Of a stretch of 64,000 nucleotides of DNA, positions 17,537 through 25,890 are shown piece after piece. The number at the start of each line of letters is the position of its first letter. The first letter of the stretch is position 1. The DNA lies in NCBI GenBank assembly GCA_002748835.1, contig PDTL01000017.1, positions 1 through 64,000 on the forward strand, read 5' to 3'. A program made the position numbers and the translations under genes. This DNA is from Deltaproteobacteria bacterium (GTDB lineage Bacteria; Desulfobacterota; Desulfobacteria; Desulfobacterales; GCA-2748835). The notes under the pieces were generated by a model that worked only from the letters and a program-made list of their open reading frames with translations, ran no database searches and was not told the DNA's origin.

Positions 17537-18769
17537 TCATTTGCCATGAATTGATCCGGGATACAGCGTTGCGGTTACGGAAACCCGGCGCGCGGCTTCA
17601 TCCACGGTGACGGTCACTTTCCCCGGAGACGCATCGCCGATGCCATATCCGGCCACCAGCTCGTCAATGGAAAGCACCTGCCCCGGATAGGGCGGAAACA
17701 AAGCAGCGTGCACAGCGGTTTCCACCCCATGCGGCATGCCGTCAGAGCCGAAGATAAGATCCCTCCCCGGCACATATCCAATATCATCAATGAGCATCCG
17801 GAACGGGTTGTTTTTTCGGGCCGCTGCCGGTGAAAGCCGGTCTGCGTAGATCTCGGAATCCGTGCTGAAATTCGGCTGCATGCAAAGCCGACACCCCATA
17901 CGGCGCAGACGCGTGGCCTGGTCCCGGTTAATGAACTGGGCATGTTCTACCCGGGTTTCCGGATACGCCCGCCCAGTCTCCCGAACCATTTCCAGCACAG
18001 ACACCACCTGCTCCAGGGCCCGGTCGCCGATGGCGTGAATGGCCACGGCCTTATCCCACGCATAGGCCTGAGAAATCCGCGATTCGAGCAGCAGGTCTGA
18101 AAAATTGAGCACCCCCCGGTTATCCAGGGAAAACGGTTCCTGAAGCGCCGCAGTGCGGGCTCCCAATGAGCCATCTGTAAACAGTTTGATTCCCTGCACC
18201 TGTGCTCGCCGATGCGCCGGCAGACCGGAAAACGTATCCGGATCCACCCAAAACCGGGTCCGTCCAGCCAGTTTTGCCTCATCAAAGCATGCCAGCTCTG
18301 CCTCGCCAGACAAGCTCATCTCGTCAGCGATCCAGATGCCCTGGTCGGCAAGGTCCGTGTAAAAGGCTGTCAGGGAGGCAGGCGTTACCGGACAGATTCG
18401 TACGATCAGATCGAGCAGGGACGCCGTATGGGCTTCCATCCAGACCGGGTCATCCAGGTGGGCAATCAGCTCTGGATATTTCTCCTGCATCACATGCCTG
18501 GCACCCGCATTCAGGATCAGGCCATGCAGAGATGCGTTAAAGACCACCAGAGGAGCCATGGCATCAAACACCGGCCCGCGAATATCATAACAGGCATCGT
18601 TCCACCCCAGCGCCATATTTAGCGGCGCCTGGCAGGCGGACAGGCATTCCAGGGCCGCCGCCTGATCCGTAATTCCGCGCAAATCCGGCGAGCTCCGGGT
18701 TGCGGCATAGAGGTACGGATGGGAGTGATGGTCCCGGAAAAAAGGCAGGGTATGGGAACCCGTCGTCAT
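17537..18769 (-). CDS. Amidohydrolase family 3 protein (YtcJ-like), lacking the N-terminal sandwich
   Basis: The protein opens directly at the first metal motif, FRDHHSHPYLYA (the usual F-x-D-x-H-x-H-P). It continues with GIKLFTDGSLGARTAAL, VAIHAIGDRALEQV, VEHAQF and FGSDGMPHGVETA, the remaining metal and acid-base residues of the TIM-barrel. Relatives are usually about 530 residues with a beta-sandwich before the barrel. This one is 410 and its start has AAAGGG at good spacing, so the shorter form looks genuine. It should hydrolyse an amide or related C-N bond; the substrate is unknown. Confidence 0.85.
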   Translation of the reverse strand: MTTGSHTLPFFRDHHSHPYLYAATRSSPDLRGITDQAAALECLSACQAPLNMALGWNDACYDIRGPVFDAMAPLVVFNASLHGLILNAGARHVMQEKYPELIAHLDDPVWMEAHTASLLDLIVRICPVTPASLTAFYTDLADQGIWIADEMSLSGEAELACFDEAKLAGRTRFWVDPDTFSGLPAHRRAQVQGIKLFTDGSLGARTAALQEPFSLDNRGVLNFSDLLLESRISQAYAWDKAVAIHAIGDRALEQVVSVLEMVRETGRAYPETRVEHAQFINRDQATRLRRMGCRLCMQPNFSTDSEIYADRLSPAAARKNNPFRMLIDDIGYVPGRDLIFGSDGMPHGVETAVHAALFPPYPGQVLSIDELVAGYGIGDASPGKVTVTVDEAARRVSVTATLYPGSIHGK

Positions 18770-19070
18770 GGCGTATCCCTTTCTGTGAACCGCTGAAAAT
18801 CAAAGCCATCATACAACTGTAAAATCTGCTCTAGATGAGGTATAGCAAAGGCATTTCATGGAGACAATGAAGAATCAACCTGGCCGTTAGATACCGCATC
18901 CGGCCGCCACACAGCGGCAGCCTTCTTTGCCGCCTGAGTTACCGTTGGCCATTTTTTTCTGCGGTCCCAGGTGACAGACTGCTCATCCATGCTTAGGTTG
19001 TATCAAATTAACCCAATGTTCAATAACCCCGGAAGTTTTTCACACCACACGAGATACGAGGAGACCGACT
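18770..19070. other. Intergenic region between divergent genes
   Basis: These 301 bases hold no ORF in the track. On the minus strand, 18952-18887 encodes the 21-residue peptide MANGNSGGKEGCRCVAAGCGI, preceded in frame by a UGA. It is discussed as a finding, not a firm gene. The AGGAG for the rightward flavin oxidoreductase is at the right end. Confidence 0.4.
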
Positions 19071-20315
19071 ATGGGGAAAAAAACAGCATTCGCCGCCTTG
19101 GCCGCCCCCCTGACCTTACCTAACGGCACGGTGATTAAAAACCGCTTTTTCAAGTCTGCCATGAGCGAAGCCCTGGGCACGCGAGACTTTGCCCCCAAGC
19201 CCGGACTCTTCACCCTGTACCGCCGATGGGCCGAAGGCGGATCGGGCATTGTGATGACCGGCAATGTCATGATCGACAGCCGGGCCCTGGGCGAACCGGG
19301 TAATGTGGTCATCGAAGATGAGCGGCACATGGATGCCCTTTCGGCCTGGGCCGCTGCGGGAACGATCCATGATACCCAGCTCTGGGTCCAGCTCAACCAC
19401 CCGGGAAAGCAGAGCCCCAAGGCCCTTTCTCCGGAACCGGTAGCTCCGTCCGCCATCCCGTTTTCCAACCGGCTCAGCCGTTTTTTCAATCCCCCCCGGG
19501 CGCTGACGGAAACTGAAATCAAAGAAATCATTGAACGGTTTGCCCGGTCGGCCGGTATCGTGAAGGCGGCTGGTTTTTCCGGTGTGCAGATTCACGGGGC
19601 CCACGGCTATTTGGTCAGCCAGTTTCTATCCCCCCGGCACAACCAGCGTTCTGATCAATGGGGGGGCTCCGCCGAAAACCGGATGCGATTTGTGCGCGAG
19701 ATATATCGAGCCATCCGGCAGGAAGTGGGTGCGGATTTCCCCGTGGGCATCAAGCTGAATTCCACGGATTTTTTGAGAGACGGATTTGCCCATGAAGATT
19801 CCGTGGCCGTGATTCAAGCTCTAGCAGACGACGGAATCGATCTGGTTGAAATCTCCGGCGGCACCTACGAAGCCCCTGCCATGACCGGCGTATCCCGGCG
19901 TCAGCCAGCTGTCTCCGGGACGGAAGCCTATTTTCTCGATTTTGCCAGACAGATCCGGGACACGGTTCATGTGCCCCTGGTGGTCACCGGCGGATTCCGG
20001 AGCGCTGCCGCCATGCAGGCGGCCCTTGACAGCAGCGGCATTGACATGGTCGGCCTGGGCCGCCCCCTGTGCCTGGATACGGACGCACCCAACCGAATTC
20101 TCTCCGGAGAGGCGTATCAGAGCAGCGTCAAGCCGCTCAAAACCGGTTTTCCCCTGATTGATAAAACCGCGCTGCTGGAAATCACCTGGTATGAAAAACA
20201 ACTGAAACGCATGGCAGACGGCGGTGATCCGGATCCGAAAGAGTCTGCGCTTTTGTTTTTCTTCAAGTCGGTGTTCGCTTCTGGAAAACAGATTTTCATG
20301 AAACGCCGCGCCTAG
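19071..20315 (+). CDS. NADH:flavin oxidoreductase (old yellow enzyme family)
   Basis: This FMN-binding TIM barrel of 414 residues has LWVQLNHPGKQSP and GVQIHGAHGYLVSQFLSPRHNQRSDQWGGSAENRMRFVREIYRAIR, the OYE core motif with its His-His substrate pair. FPVGIKLNSTDF and LVVTGGFRS contribute to FMN binding. It lacks the FAD/NAD(P) C-terminal half of 2,4-dienoyl-CoA reductases, so it is a stand-alone ene-reductase type. The substrate is probably an activated alkene. AGGAG precedes the ATG. It is followed by a strong bidirectional terminator. Confidence 0.92.
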   Translation: MGKKTAFAALAAPLTLPNGTVIKNRFFKSAMSEALGTRDFAPKPGLFTLYRRWAEGGSGIVMTGNVMIDSRALGEPGNVVIEDERHMDALSAWAAAGTIHDTQLWVQLNHPGKQSPKALSPEPVAPSAIPFSNRLSRFFNPPRALTETEIKEIIERFARSAGIVKAAGFSGVQIHGAHGYLVSQFLSPRHNQRSDQWGGSAENRMRFVREIYRAIRQEVGADFPVGIKLNSTDFLRDGFAHEDSVAVIQALADDGIDLVEISGGTYEAPAMTGVSRRQPAVSGTEAYFLDFARQIRDTVHVPLVVTGGFRSAAAMQAALDSSGIDMVGLGRPLCLDTDAPNRILSGEAYQSSVKPLKTGFPLIDKTALLEITWYEKQLKRMADGGDPDPKESALLFFFKSVFASGKQIFMKRRA

Positions 20316-20362
20316 CACAAACCGCCTGCTGATAGGCCGCTCAGGACGGAAACGTGTATAAA

Positions 20363-20399
20363 AAAATCCCGCACTGCACGACCTGCAATGCGGGATTTT
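20363..20399. terminator. Bidirectional intrinsic terminator
   Basis: AAAATCCCGCACTGCA and TGCAATGCGGGATTTT form a 16-base-pair stem with one mismatch around a five-base loop. A-rich and T-rich sides serve both strands. It separates the convergent flavin oxidoreductase and small membrane protein genes. Confidence 0.88.
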
Positions 20400-20420
20400 G
20401 ATATACTCAAAACCGGTAAC

Positions 20421-20678
20421 TTATTTTTTCAGTTCATCCAGCTCTTTTTCAAGTTCGGCAATCCGGGCGTCTTTGTCAGCTGCGCCGGCATCCACGCCTT
20501 CGTCTTTCTGCCAGGAGTCTTTCAGTTCATCAAACCCCAGATACAAGGCCAGGCCACCGCCCAGAAGCAGCATAATGGGGATTGAACCGGCCAACAGCTG
20601 CAGGAAAGGCCCAAACCAAATCGCAAGACCGATGACACCCAGAAGAGATCCGATAGCTCCACCAATTAACGTTTTCAT
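20421..20678 (-). CDS. Small membrane protein with C-terminal coiled coil
   Basis: This 85-residue protein begins with a glycine-rich hydrophobic region (GGAIGSLLGVIGLAIWFGPFLQLLAGSIPIMLLLGGGLALYLG), likely two membrane helices. It ends in a charged heptad-like tail, KDARIAELEKELDELKK. The AAAGGAGGAT ribosome binding site is near perfect. It ends in a shared terminator. It resembles the general class of small inner-membrane proteins of unknown function. Confidence 0.8.
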   Translation of the reverse strand: MKTLIGGAIGSLLGVIGLAIWFGPFLQLLAGSIPIMLLLGGGLALYLGFDELKDSWQKDEGVDAGAADKDARIAELEKELDELKK

Positions 20679-20907
20679 AAAAGCACATCCTCCTTTAACA
20701 TAGATATGGTTTCAATATGCATCGTCTTTATCCATTCGGCAGGGTCACGCCCTGAACTTTTGGTCAATTTTGTCTTCAACACGCGAAAAGCATAAAAAAC
20801 AAAATAAATATTAAGTACAGGAAGCTACCATACCAGCAGGGGATACGCAAGCGCATTTTTAACAAACCCGGCATTATTCCACCTGCCTTTCCGCAGGCAC
20901 ACACCTG

Positions 20908-21459
20908 TCAGGTACGGATAAAACCGTAGGCCGCTCCCATGACGCCCCCTGCGAGATGGGCAAACTGGGAGACCTGATCATTCTGGAGGCTGCTGACCAC
21001 CTCAGCGCCGAGAAACAGAATCGCCACGATGATGAACGTCAGGGGGATATCACCGGACCGGATGTTAGAAAAGGATCCGAGAAGAATGAGCATGAAGGCA
21101 ATCCCGCTGGCGCCGATGAGACCGGTTGAAAAGAAAAACGCATTGAGCAGCGCGGTCAAAATTGCGGTGACCACCATCATCTCAAACAGCCTGACAGACC
21201 CGTACTTTTCCTCGACCAGAGGGCCGATGAGCAGGATCAGGGAAAAGTTGGAAGCCAGATGCTGCCAGTTCGCATGGCCGGCCACATAGGAGACCATGCG
21301 GAAATAATCCATCGGGGATCCGAGGCGGATCTCCGGATAGGCGGAAAAGAACCGGTCAATGAACTGATGTCCGGTGAGATTGGCGATGAGCAGGACCAGA
21401 ATACTGATCAGGGTGAATGTCAGAATCACGGGTGCATTGTACCTTATTTTCAAGCGCAT
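20908..21459 (-). CDS. Rhomboid-family intramembrane serine protease
   Basis: About six hydrophobic segments are visible. The catalytic serine motif is LIGASGIAFM (G-x-S-G), and the catalytic histidine lies in FAHLAGGVMGAAYGF near the end. HANWQHLASNF matches the usual rhomboid loop-1/helix-2 region. The true start is the ATG at 21459 with GGAAGGAG upstream, overlapping the end of the thioesterase gene by ten bases. The upstream residues in the ORF track are not used. It cleaves transmembrane substrates; targets cannot be predicted. Confidence 0.9.
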   Translation of the reverse strand: MRLKIRYNAPVILTFTLISILVLLIANLTGHQFIDRFFSAYPEIRLGSPMDYFRMVSYVAGHANWQHLASNFSLILLIGPLVEEKYGSVRLFEMMVVTAILTALLNAFFFSTGLIGASGIAFMLILLGSFSNIRSGDIPLTFIIVAILFLGAEVVSSLQNDQVSQFAHLAGGVMGAAYGFIRT

Positions 21460-22223
21460 GGCGTCTCCTTCCATTCGGTGTTCGGCTGCCAAACCGTCTG
21501 CACCCGGGTCACTTCCTGCGAACCCCTTTCACGGGACACCCGGTGGAGAAACACGTGGGCGTCCTTGTCAAGACACTGCGTTTCCACCGTGACCACATCC
21601 CCTTTCACTGCATCCCCCACAAACTGAATATCCAGAGAGCGCATCCGGTACCCGGACCGGTAGACCTCCGGCATCTGTTCCCAGATCCAGCCAATATAAA
21701 CGGCATTGTTCACATGCTGATTGAAATCGATATCCAGATGCCGAACCCTAAACGTTTCCTGCCAGTCAACTCCGGACAGTTGCGGCAGTTTGCCTAAATC
21801 GTTTTCAATCCGCCCGGTGCCGGTCTGCATGTGCGCCGGCAGGTTGCGGTCCAGGCGAAGGGGCTTTTTGGATCCCACAGAGATCAGCACCCAGCTGCCT
21901 TTTCCGGAGATGATCACACACGCGTTTGCATCACGGATTTCAAACATCCGCATCTCGTAGAGCCTGCGGTCCGGGCATCGCCAGGTCCGCAGGGTCAGGG
22001 CTTCGTTCCATACCGGATACCGCTCAAAAAAAAGCCGGTACCGAAACACCACCCAGGATTTTCCCATGGGGTACAGTTCCCGGGCCGAGACGCCCAGTGC
22101 TGCCGTATGGGCACTGGAAACGTCCTGAAAATAATTGAACACGGCCACCGGTTTCAGGATGCCAAAGGCATCCGTTTCTGAAAACCGGACCCCGAGGGGA
22201 ATCTGATAAATGGATTCGGGCAT
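21450..22223 (-). CDS. Acyl-ACP thioesterase (FatA/FatB-like)
   Basis: This protein has two hot-dog domains in 257 residues. The first opens with FSETDAFGILKPVAVFNYFQD and WVVFRYRLFFERYPVWNEALTLRTW. The second holds VRHLDIDFNQHVNNAVYIGWIWE, whose Asn and His are the catalytic residues in plant and bacterial acyl-ACP thioesterases. It releases free fatty acids from acyl-ACP, probably for lipid turnover. It overlaps the following rhomboid gene by ten bases, so both are likely co-transcribed. Confidence 0.88.
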   Translation of the reverse strand: MPESIYQIPLGVRFSETDAFGILKPVAVFNYFQDVSSAHTAALGVSARELYPMGKSWVVFRYRLFFERYPVWNEALTLRTWRCPDRRLYEMRMFEIRDANACVIISGKGSWVLISVGSKKPLRLDRNLPAHMQTGTGRIENDLGKLPQLSGVDWQETFRVRHLDIDFNQHVNNAVYIGWIWEQMPEVYRSGYRMRSLDIQFVGDAVKGDVVTVETQCLDKDAHVFLHRVSRERGSQEVTRVQTVWQPNTEWKETPCA

Positions 22224-22555
22224 GGCGTATCAAAGCCTGTATGTAGACGGTTCAAAGGCCGACCTGTCAAGGGTGTGTCAGTCTTATCGGAATTATGCCC
22301 TAACAGATAGCAGGCCGTTTGGCAAGAACAGCCGATGACAGTTTCTCACAGAAATTGATTGAAATAAAGCCGGATTGACGATATGAAAGGATAATTTTTA
22401 CTAGAATGCCACGCATTCAACATAGGCTTTTTCACAATCCAGTCTCTTCATGACATTCTTGCCGTGAATCGGATGTCTCTGGCGCCTAATCTGCAGTGTT
22501 CAGCCATCCGGTTACCGGTCTAAACCCATAACCCCCATGAAAAAGGAGTTGTTTC
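22224..22555. other. Intergenic region between divergent genes
   Basis: These 332 bases lie between the thioesterase and DUF3015 starts. A -10-like TAGAAT occurs near 22402, but I see no -35 at proper spacing. AAAAGGAG, the ribosome binding site for the DUF3015 gene, is at the right end. Nothing else is recognisable. Confidence 0.4.
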
Positions 22556-23026
22556 ATGAAAAAAATTATTACAGCCATCGTTTTTGTTTTCCTGCTGGGT
22601 TCTTTTGCTCAGGCTGCCACCATCCGTGAAAACTGCGGTTGCGGCCTCGGCACCATGCTGCTGGCAGATTCCGACGGTGACAGTGTTCTCATCCAGTTGG
22701 TCGCCACCTTCCTGAACGGCACCTTCGGCAACCAGACCTTCGGTATCTCCTCGGGTTCTCTGGGGTGTGAAAAACCGAGCCGTATTGCCAAAACCGAGCG
22801 GATGAACATCTTTGTCGCTGACAACATGGACAACCTGGCCATTGACATCGCGTCCGGTTACGGCGAATCCCTGGATGCCCTGGCGGAGATCGCGGAAATT
22901 ACAACCGACAACCGGTCCACATTCTACGCCGCCCTGCAGCAGAATTTCGACACCATCTTTGCCGGTGAGCAGGTCACCCACAAAGGGGTCGTATCCAAAA
23001 TCAACCAGATCATTGAAACCATCTAA
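22556..23026 (+). CDS. DUF3015 family secreted protein
   Basis: A signal peptide (MKKIITAIVFVFLLGSFAQA) precedes NCGCGLGTMLLADSDGDSVLIQLVATFLNGTFGNQTFGISSGSLGC, the DUF3015 core with a Cys-rich start. The rest is helical, with regular Asn/Asp-rich stretches. The mature protein is about 135 residues and predicted periplasmic. The family has no known function. Strong AAAAGGAG supports the start. A canonical terminator follows 25 bases after the stop, inside the upstream part of the next gene. Confidence 0.88.
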   Translation: MKKIITAIVFVFLLGSFAQAATIRENCGCGLGTMLLADSDGDSVLIQLVATFLNGTFGNQTFGISSGSLGCEKPSRIAKTERMNIFVADNMDNLAIDIASGYGESLDALAEIAEITTDNRSTFYAALQQNFDTIFAGEQVTHKGVVSKINQIIETI

Positions 23027-23030
23027 GCGG

Positions 23031-24983
23031 TTGATAGCCCCGTCCGATAGCGGGAGCCCCGGCGGTTTTGAAAACAGCGGCCGGGCTCCCGTTTTTTTTC
23101 GTGCCTGCTGCATCGCTGCAAGTGTCATTCTGTTGATCTGCCTTTCTGCGGTCTCAGTTTTTGCTGACAACCGTGACTATGTGGCACAGCTTCTGGCACG
23201 CGCGGATGCGGAAAAAATCCATACCGAACGCTACTGGCACATCCTCCTGCATTATACACCCACCCTCACCGGGTATCGGAGTCAGGTGGATGATCCGCTC
23301 TTTTTTCTGTCTCCGGAAGGAAACACCCGGCCCCGGGAAGAACTGCGGGAAGCCATCCGGCTTTTTTTTCTAACAGACGTGGACCAGAGCCGCCCGGAAA
23401 TCTGCGATTTCATTGCCCGGTACACCTGGCTCAAAGACCGCCTGGATGTGGATCCGGACAAGGTGCCGAAGCTCTCCTGCGATGCCGTGGACACCCTCCC
23501 CTTACGATCCGCCACCCTGGTTTTCCCGTCCTATTTTCTGAACAACCCCGCGTCCATGTTCGGTCACACCTTTATCAATATCAAGACCGACTATGAGAGC
23601 GAGGTGCTGGCCAATGCGGTTAACTATGCGGCCAGAACCGATGAAACCAACGGCCTTGTCTTTGCCTTCAAAGGGGTGTTCGGGCTGTATCACGGCTATT
23701 ACTCGGTCCTGCCCTATTACAAAAAGATTCTCGAATACAGTGACATGGACCGCCGGGACATCTGGGAATACACCCTTAACCTGACACCCGTTGAACTCGC
23801 CCGGATGGTTCGGCATATCCGGGAGCTGGAACCCGTCTATACGCGGTATTTTTTCTTTGATGAAAACTGTTCCTACAATCTGCTCTATCTGCTCGAAGCC
23901 GCACGTCCATCGGTCCATCTCACGGACCGGTTCCATTCCGTGGTCATTCCCATTGACACCATCAAGGTGATCCGGGAAGCCGGCCTGATCACATCAAAAA
24001 AATTCCGGCCATCTGCTGTCACCCGGATTCAGCATCAGATGTCAGCGCTCTCTCGTGAGGACCAGCAGCAGGTCACCGGACTGATCACAGGGGATCTTCC
24101 CCCGGACGTCCTGGCATCCGCCGGTCTCTCCCCCGAAGAGACGGCAAAACGCATCGACCTTGCCGTAGACGGCATCAAGCACCGGCTGACACGAAAAGAC
24201 ATGGATCTCTCAGATTACCGGAAACGGCTGCTCAGCCTGCTCCGCATACGAAGCAGGCTGCCCGGGGTAAACGCATTTTCAAAACCGCCGATTCCAGCAC
24301 CGCCGGCACCGGATCAGGCCCACCATTCCAAACAGATGCGATGGGGTATCGGTATGGAGGACCACCGCCGTTTCATGACCCTGGGCTTCCGGCCTGCCTT
24401 CACCGATCTCGAAGATCCCGACTATTCACGGGACGCCGGCGTGCAGATTCAGATGGGAAATGCCCTGCTCCGGTATTATCCGGAAGATGCGGAGATTGAA
24501 ATTGAACGGTTTGATGTGCTCGACATTACCTCCCTAAGCCCGCAAACCCCGCTGTTTACGCCTCAGTCCTGGCGGATTTCCGTTGGTTTCCGGCAAATGA
24601 TGACAGATAACGGAACACGGGAGGCCTCCCTTTACCTTGACGGTGGATTCGGACGGGCCCGTCATACACCCTTTGGCGGTATTCTCTATGGACTCGTCGA
24701 GGGGGCGGCAGAACTGTCATCGGATCTGGATCATGGCTATGCCATTGGCAGCGGTGCCGCTGCCGGTTGGCTGGTAACGGTGAACCGCATGAACCGGTTT
24801 CACCTTTCGGCCCGCTGGCTGGGATTTTTTGCCGGTGACGACCACACAAGGTTCAGGGGATCGGCCATTTTCCGCCGAAAAATCGACACCCAGCATCATG
24901 TTCAGATCGAAGGTTTCTGGGAAGAGACGTTTGGAAAGGCATATGCCGGATTTCAAGCCGAACTCAGGTGGTATCTGCCCTGA
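23031..24983 (+). CDS. DUF4105 domain membrane/exported protein
   Basis: A signal-like hydrophobic segment (ASVILLICLSAVSVFA) is followed by the DUF4105 domain, with FPSYFLNNPASMFGHTFINI, YYSVLPYYKKILEYS and FDENCSYNLLYLLEAARP. A C-terminal part of about 200 residues alternates like outer-membrane beta-strands. The ORF track's ATG (22812) lies inside the DUF3015 gene and is unlikely. The most plausible start is TTG at 23031, four bases after the DUF3015 stop, allowing coupled re-initiation. No good Shine-Dalgarno is seen for any start. A terminator hairpin lies within the first codons. Function unknown. Confidence 0.75.
   Translation: MIAPSDSGSPGGFENSGRAPVFFRACCIAASVILLICLSAVSVFADNRDYVAQLLARADAEKIHTERYWHILLHYTPTLTGYRSQVDDPLFFLSPEGNTRPREELREAIRLFFLTDVDQSRPEICDFIARYTWLKDRLDVDPDKVPKLSCDAVDTLPLRSATLVFPSYFLNNPASMFGHTFINIKTDYESEVLANAVNYAARTDETNGLVFAFKGVFGLYHGYYSVLPYYKKILEYSDMDRRDIWEYTLNLTPVELARMVRHIRELEPVYTRYFFFDENCSYNLLYLLEAARPSVHLTDRFHSVVIPIDTIKVIREAGLITSKKFRPSAVTRIQHQMSALSREDQQQVTGLITGDLPPDVLASAGLSPEETAKRIDLAVDGIKHRLTRKDMDLSDYRKRLLSLLRIRSRLPGVNAFSKPPIPAPPAPDQAHHSKQMRWGIGMEDHRRFMTLGFRPAFTDLEDPDYSRDAGVQIQMGNALLRYYPEDAEIEIERFDVLDITSLSPQTPLFTPQSWRISVGFRQMMTDNGTREASLYLDGGFGRARHTPFGGILYGLVEGAAELSSDLDHGYAIGSGAAAGWLVTVNRMNRFHLSARWLGFFAGDDHTRFRGSAIFRRKIDTQHHVQIEGFWEETFGKAYAGFQAELRWYLP
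23051..23099 (+). terminator. Intrinsic terminator after DUF3015, inside the DUF4105 leader
   Basis: CGGGAGCCCCGGC pairs with GCCGGGCTCCCG with one bulged C and is followed by eight T residues. It ends DUF3015 transcripts but lies inside the open frame that leads into the DUF4105 protein, so it may attenuate that gene. Confidence 0.88.
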
Positions 24984-25785
24984 GCCGCCGGCAGATCTCA
25001 AAGCAGATCACAGACACGGCTGTGGCGATATTGATGGAATTTTTCCGGCCATACATGGGAAGTTGGACAAAGGCATCGCAGCCGCCCATCACCGTCGGCG
25101 AAATGCCGTACTCCTCATTTCCGAACACCACAATGCCCGATGACGGCCACGAAAAATCCGTGTGAAGCACGGCGCCTTCCACCGTTTCAACACCGATCAC
25201 CGGTACTCCGGAACGCCGATACACAGCGAGGGTGGCTGCCAGGTCTTCGGTGATTTCCGCAGGGATCCATGTCTGGGCTCCCCTGGCTGTCTTGCGAACC
25301 CCCGGCGTATCGGGTCCCAGGGTATGACCCAGAATCAAGCCATCAAACCCCGCTGCATCACAGATCCGGAACACGGCCCCGACATTGAACAGGCTGCGGA
25401 CCCCGTCCAGGGCAATCCGGTAAGGATGCACACCGGTCCACGGGCCCCTGTCCGGGTCATCGCCCGTCACCACCCGGGGCAACAGATTCGGATCTGACAC
25501 ACGCACCCCCGCTGCCTTAAGATGATAAAAATGCACATCTGACAAAAACCGGACCCAGCCTGCCGTATCTGCAGGGTCAGGAATGGGGATTTTTCCCGCT
25601 GCATCTCCCATCCAGGCATCCAACCGTCTGAATTCACTGGCCAGAAAGTCAAGACCACTGTCAGCGATGCGGCCTGTTATTAGCGCCTGATAGAGCTGCC
25701 GGATCCAGTCGGCAATCCGGCGGTGCTGACGTTTTACCGGAAGGGATTTTATTTTTTTCCGGGTAAATGGGAAACTGCGTATCAT
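24964..25785 (-). CDS. SpoU/TrmH-family RNA 2'-O-methyltransferase
   Basis: The C-terminal 160 residues have the three SPOUT motifs: LDGVRSLFNVGAVFRICDAAGF, GIVVFGNEEYGIS, and LPMYGRKNSINIATAVSVICFE, which forms the knotted SAM site. The N-terminal 110 residues are a less conserved RNA-binding region rich in Arg. It should methylate a ribose 2'-OH in rRNA or tRNA; the exact target is unclear. Its stop overlaps the DUF4105 end by 20 bases, tail to tail. Confidence 0.88.
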   Translation of the reverse strand: MIRSFPFTRKKIKSLPVKRQHRRIADWIRQLYQALITGRIADSGLDFLASEFRRLDAWMGDAAGKIPIPDPADTAGWVRFLSDVHFYHLKAAGVRVSDPNLLPRVVTGDDPDRGPWTGVHPYRIALDGVRSLFNVGAVFRICDAAGFDGLILGHTLGPDTPGVRKTARGAQTWIPAEITEDLAATLAVYRRSGVPVIGVETVEGAVLHTDFSWPSSGIVVFGNEEYGISPTVMGGCDAFVQLPMYGRKNSINIATAVSVICFEICRRLRADTT

Positions 25786-25890
25786 CCGGGGATAACCCTT
25801 TTGTCCGGGATTGCCGCCTGATGCAGGTTGGCTGTGATAAACCGAAAACCTCTGGAGACCGGAAACTCACCAGCGGGGGGTTCAGAAACG

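Noticed and set aside
22520-23170. 216-residue ORF on the minus strand
   Set aside because: Antisense to the DUF3015 gene and crosses its terminator.
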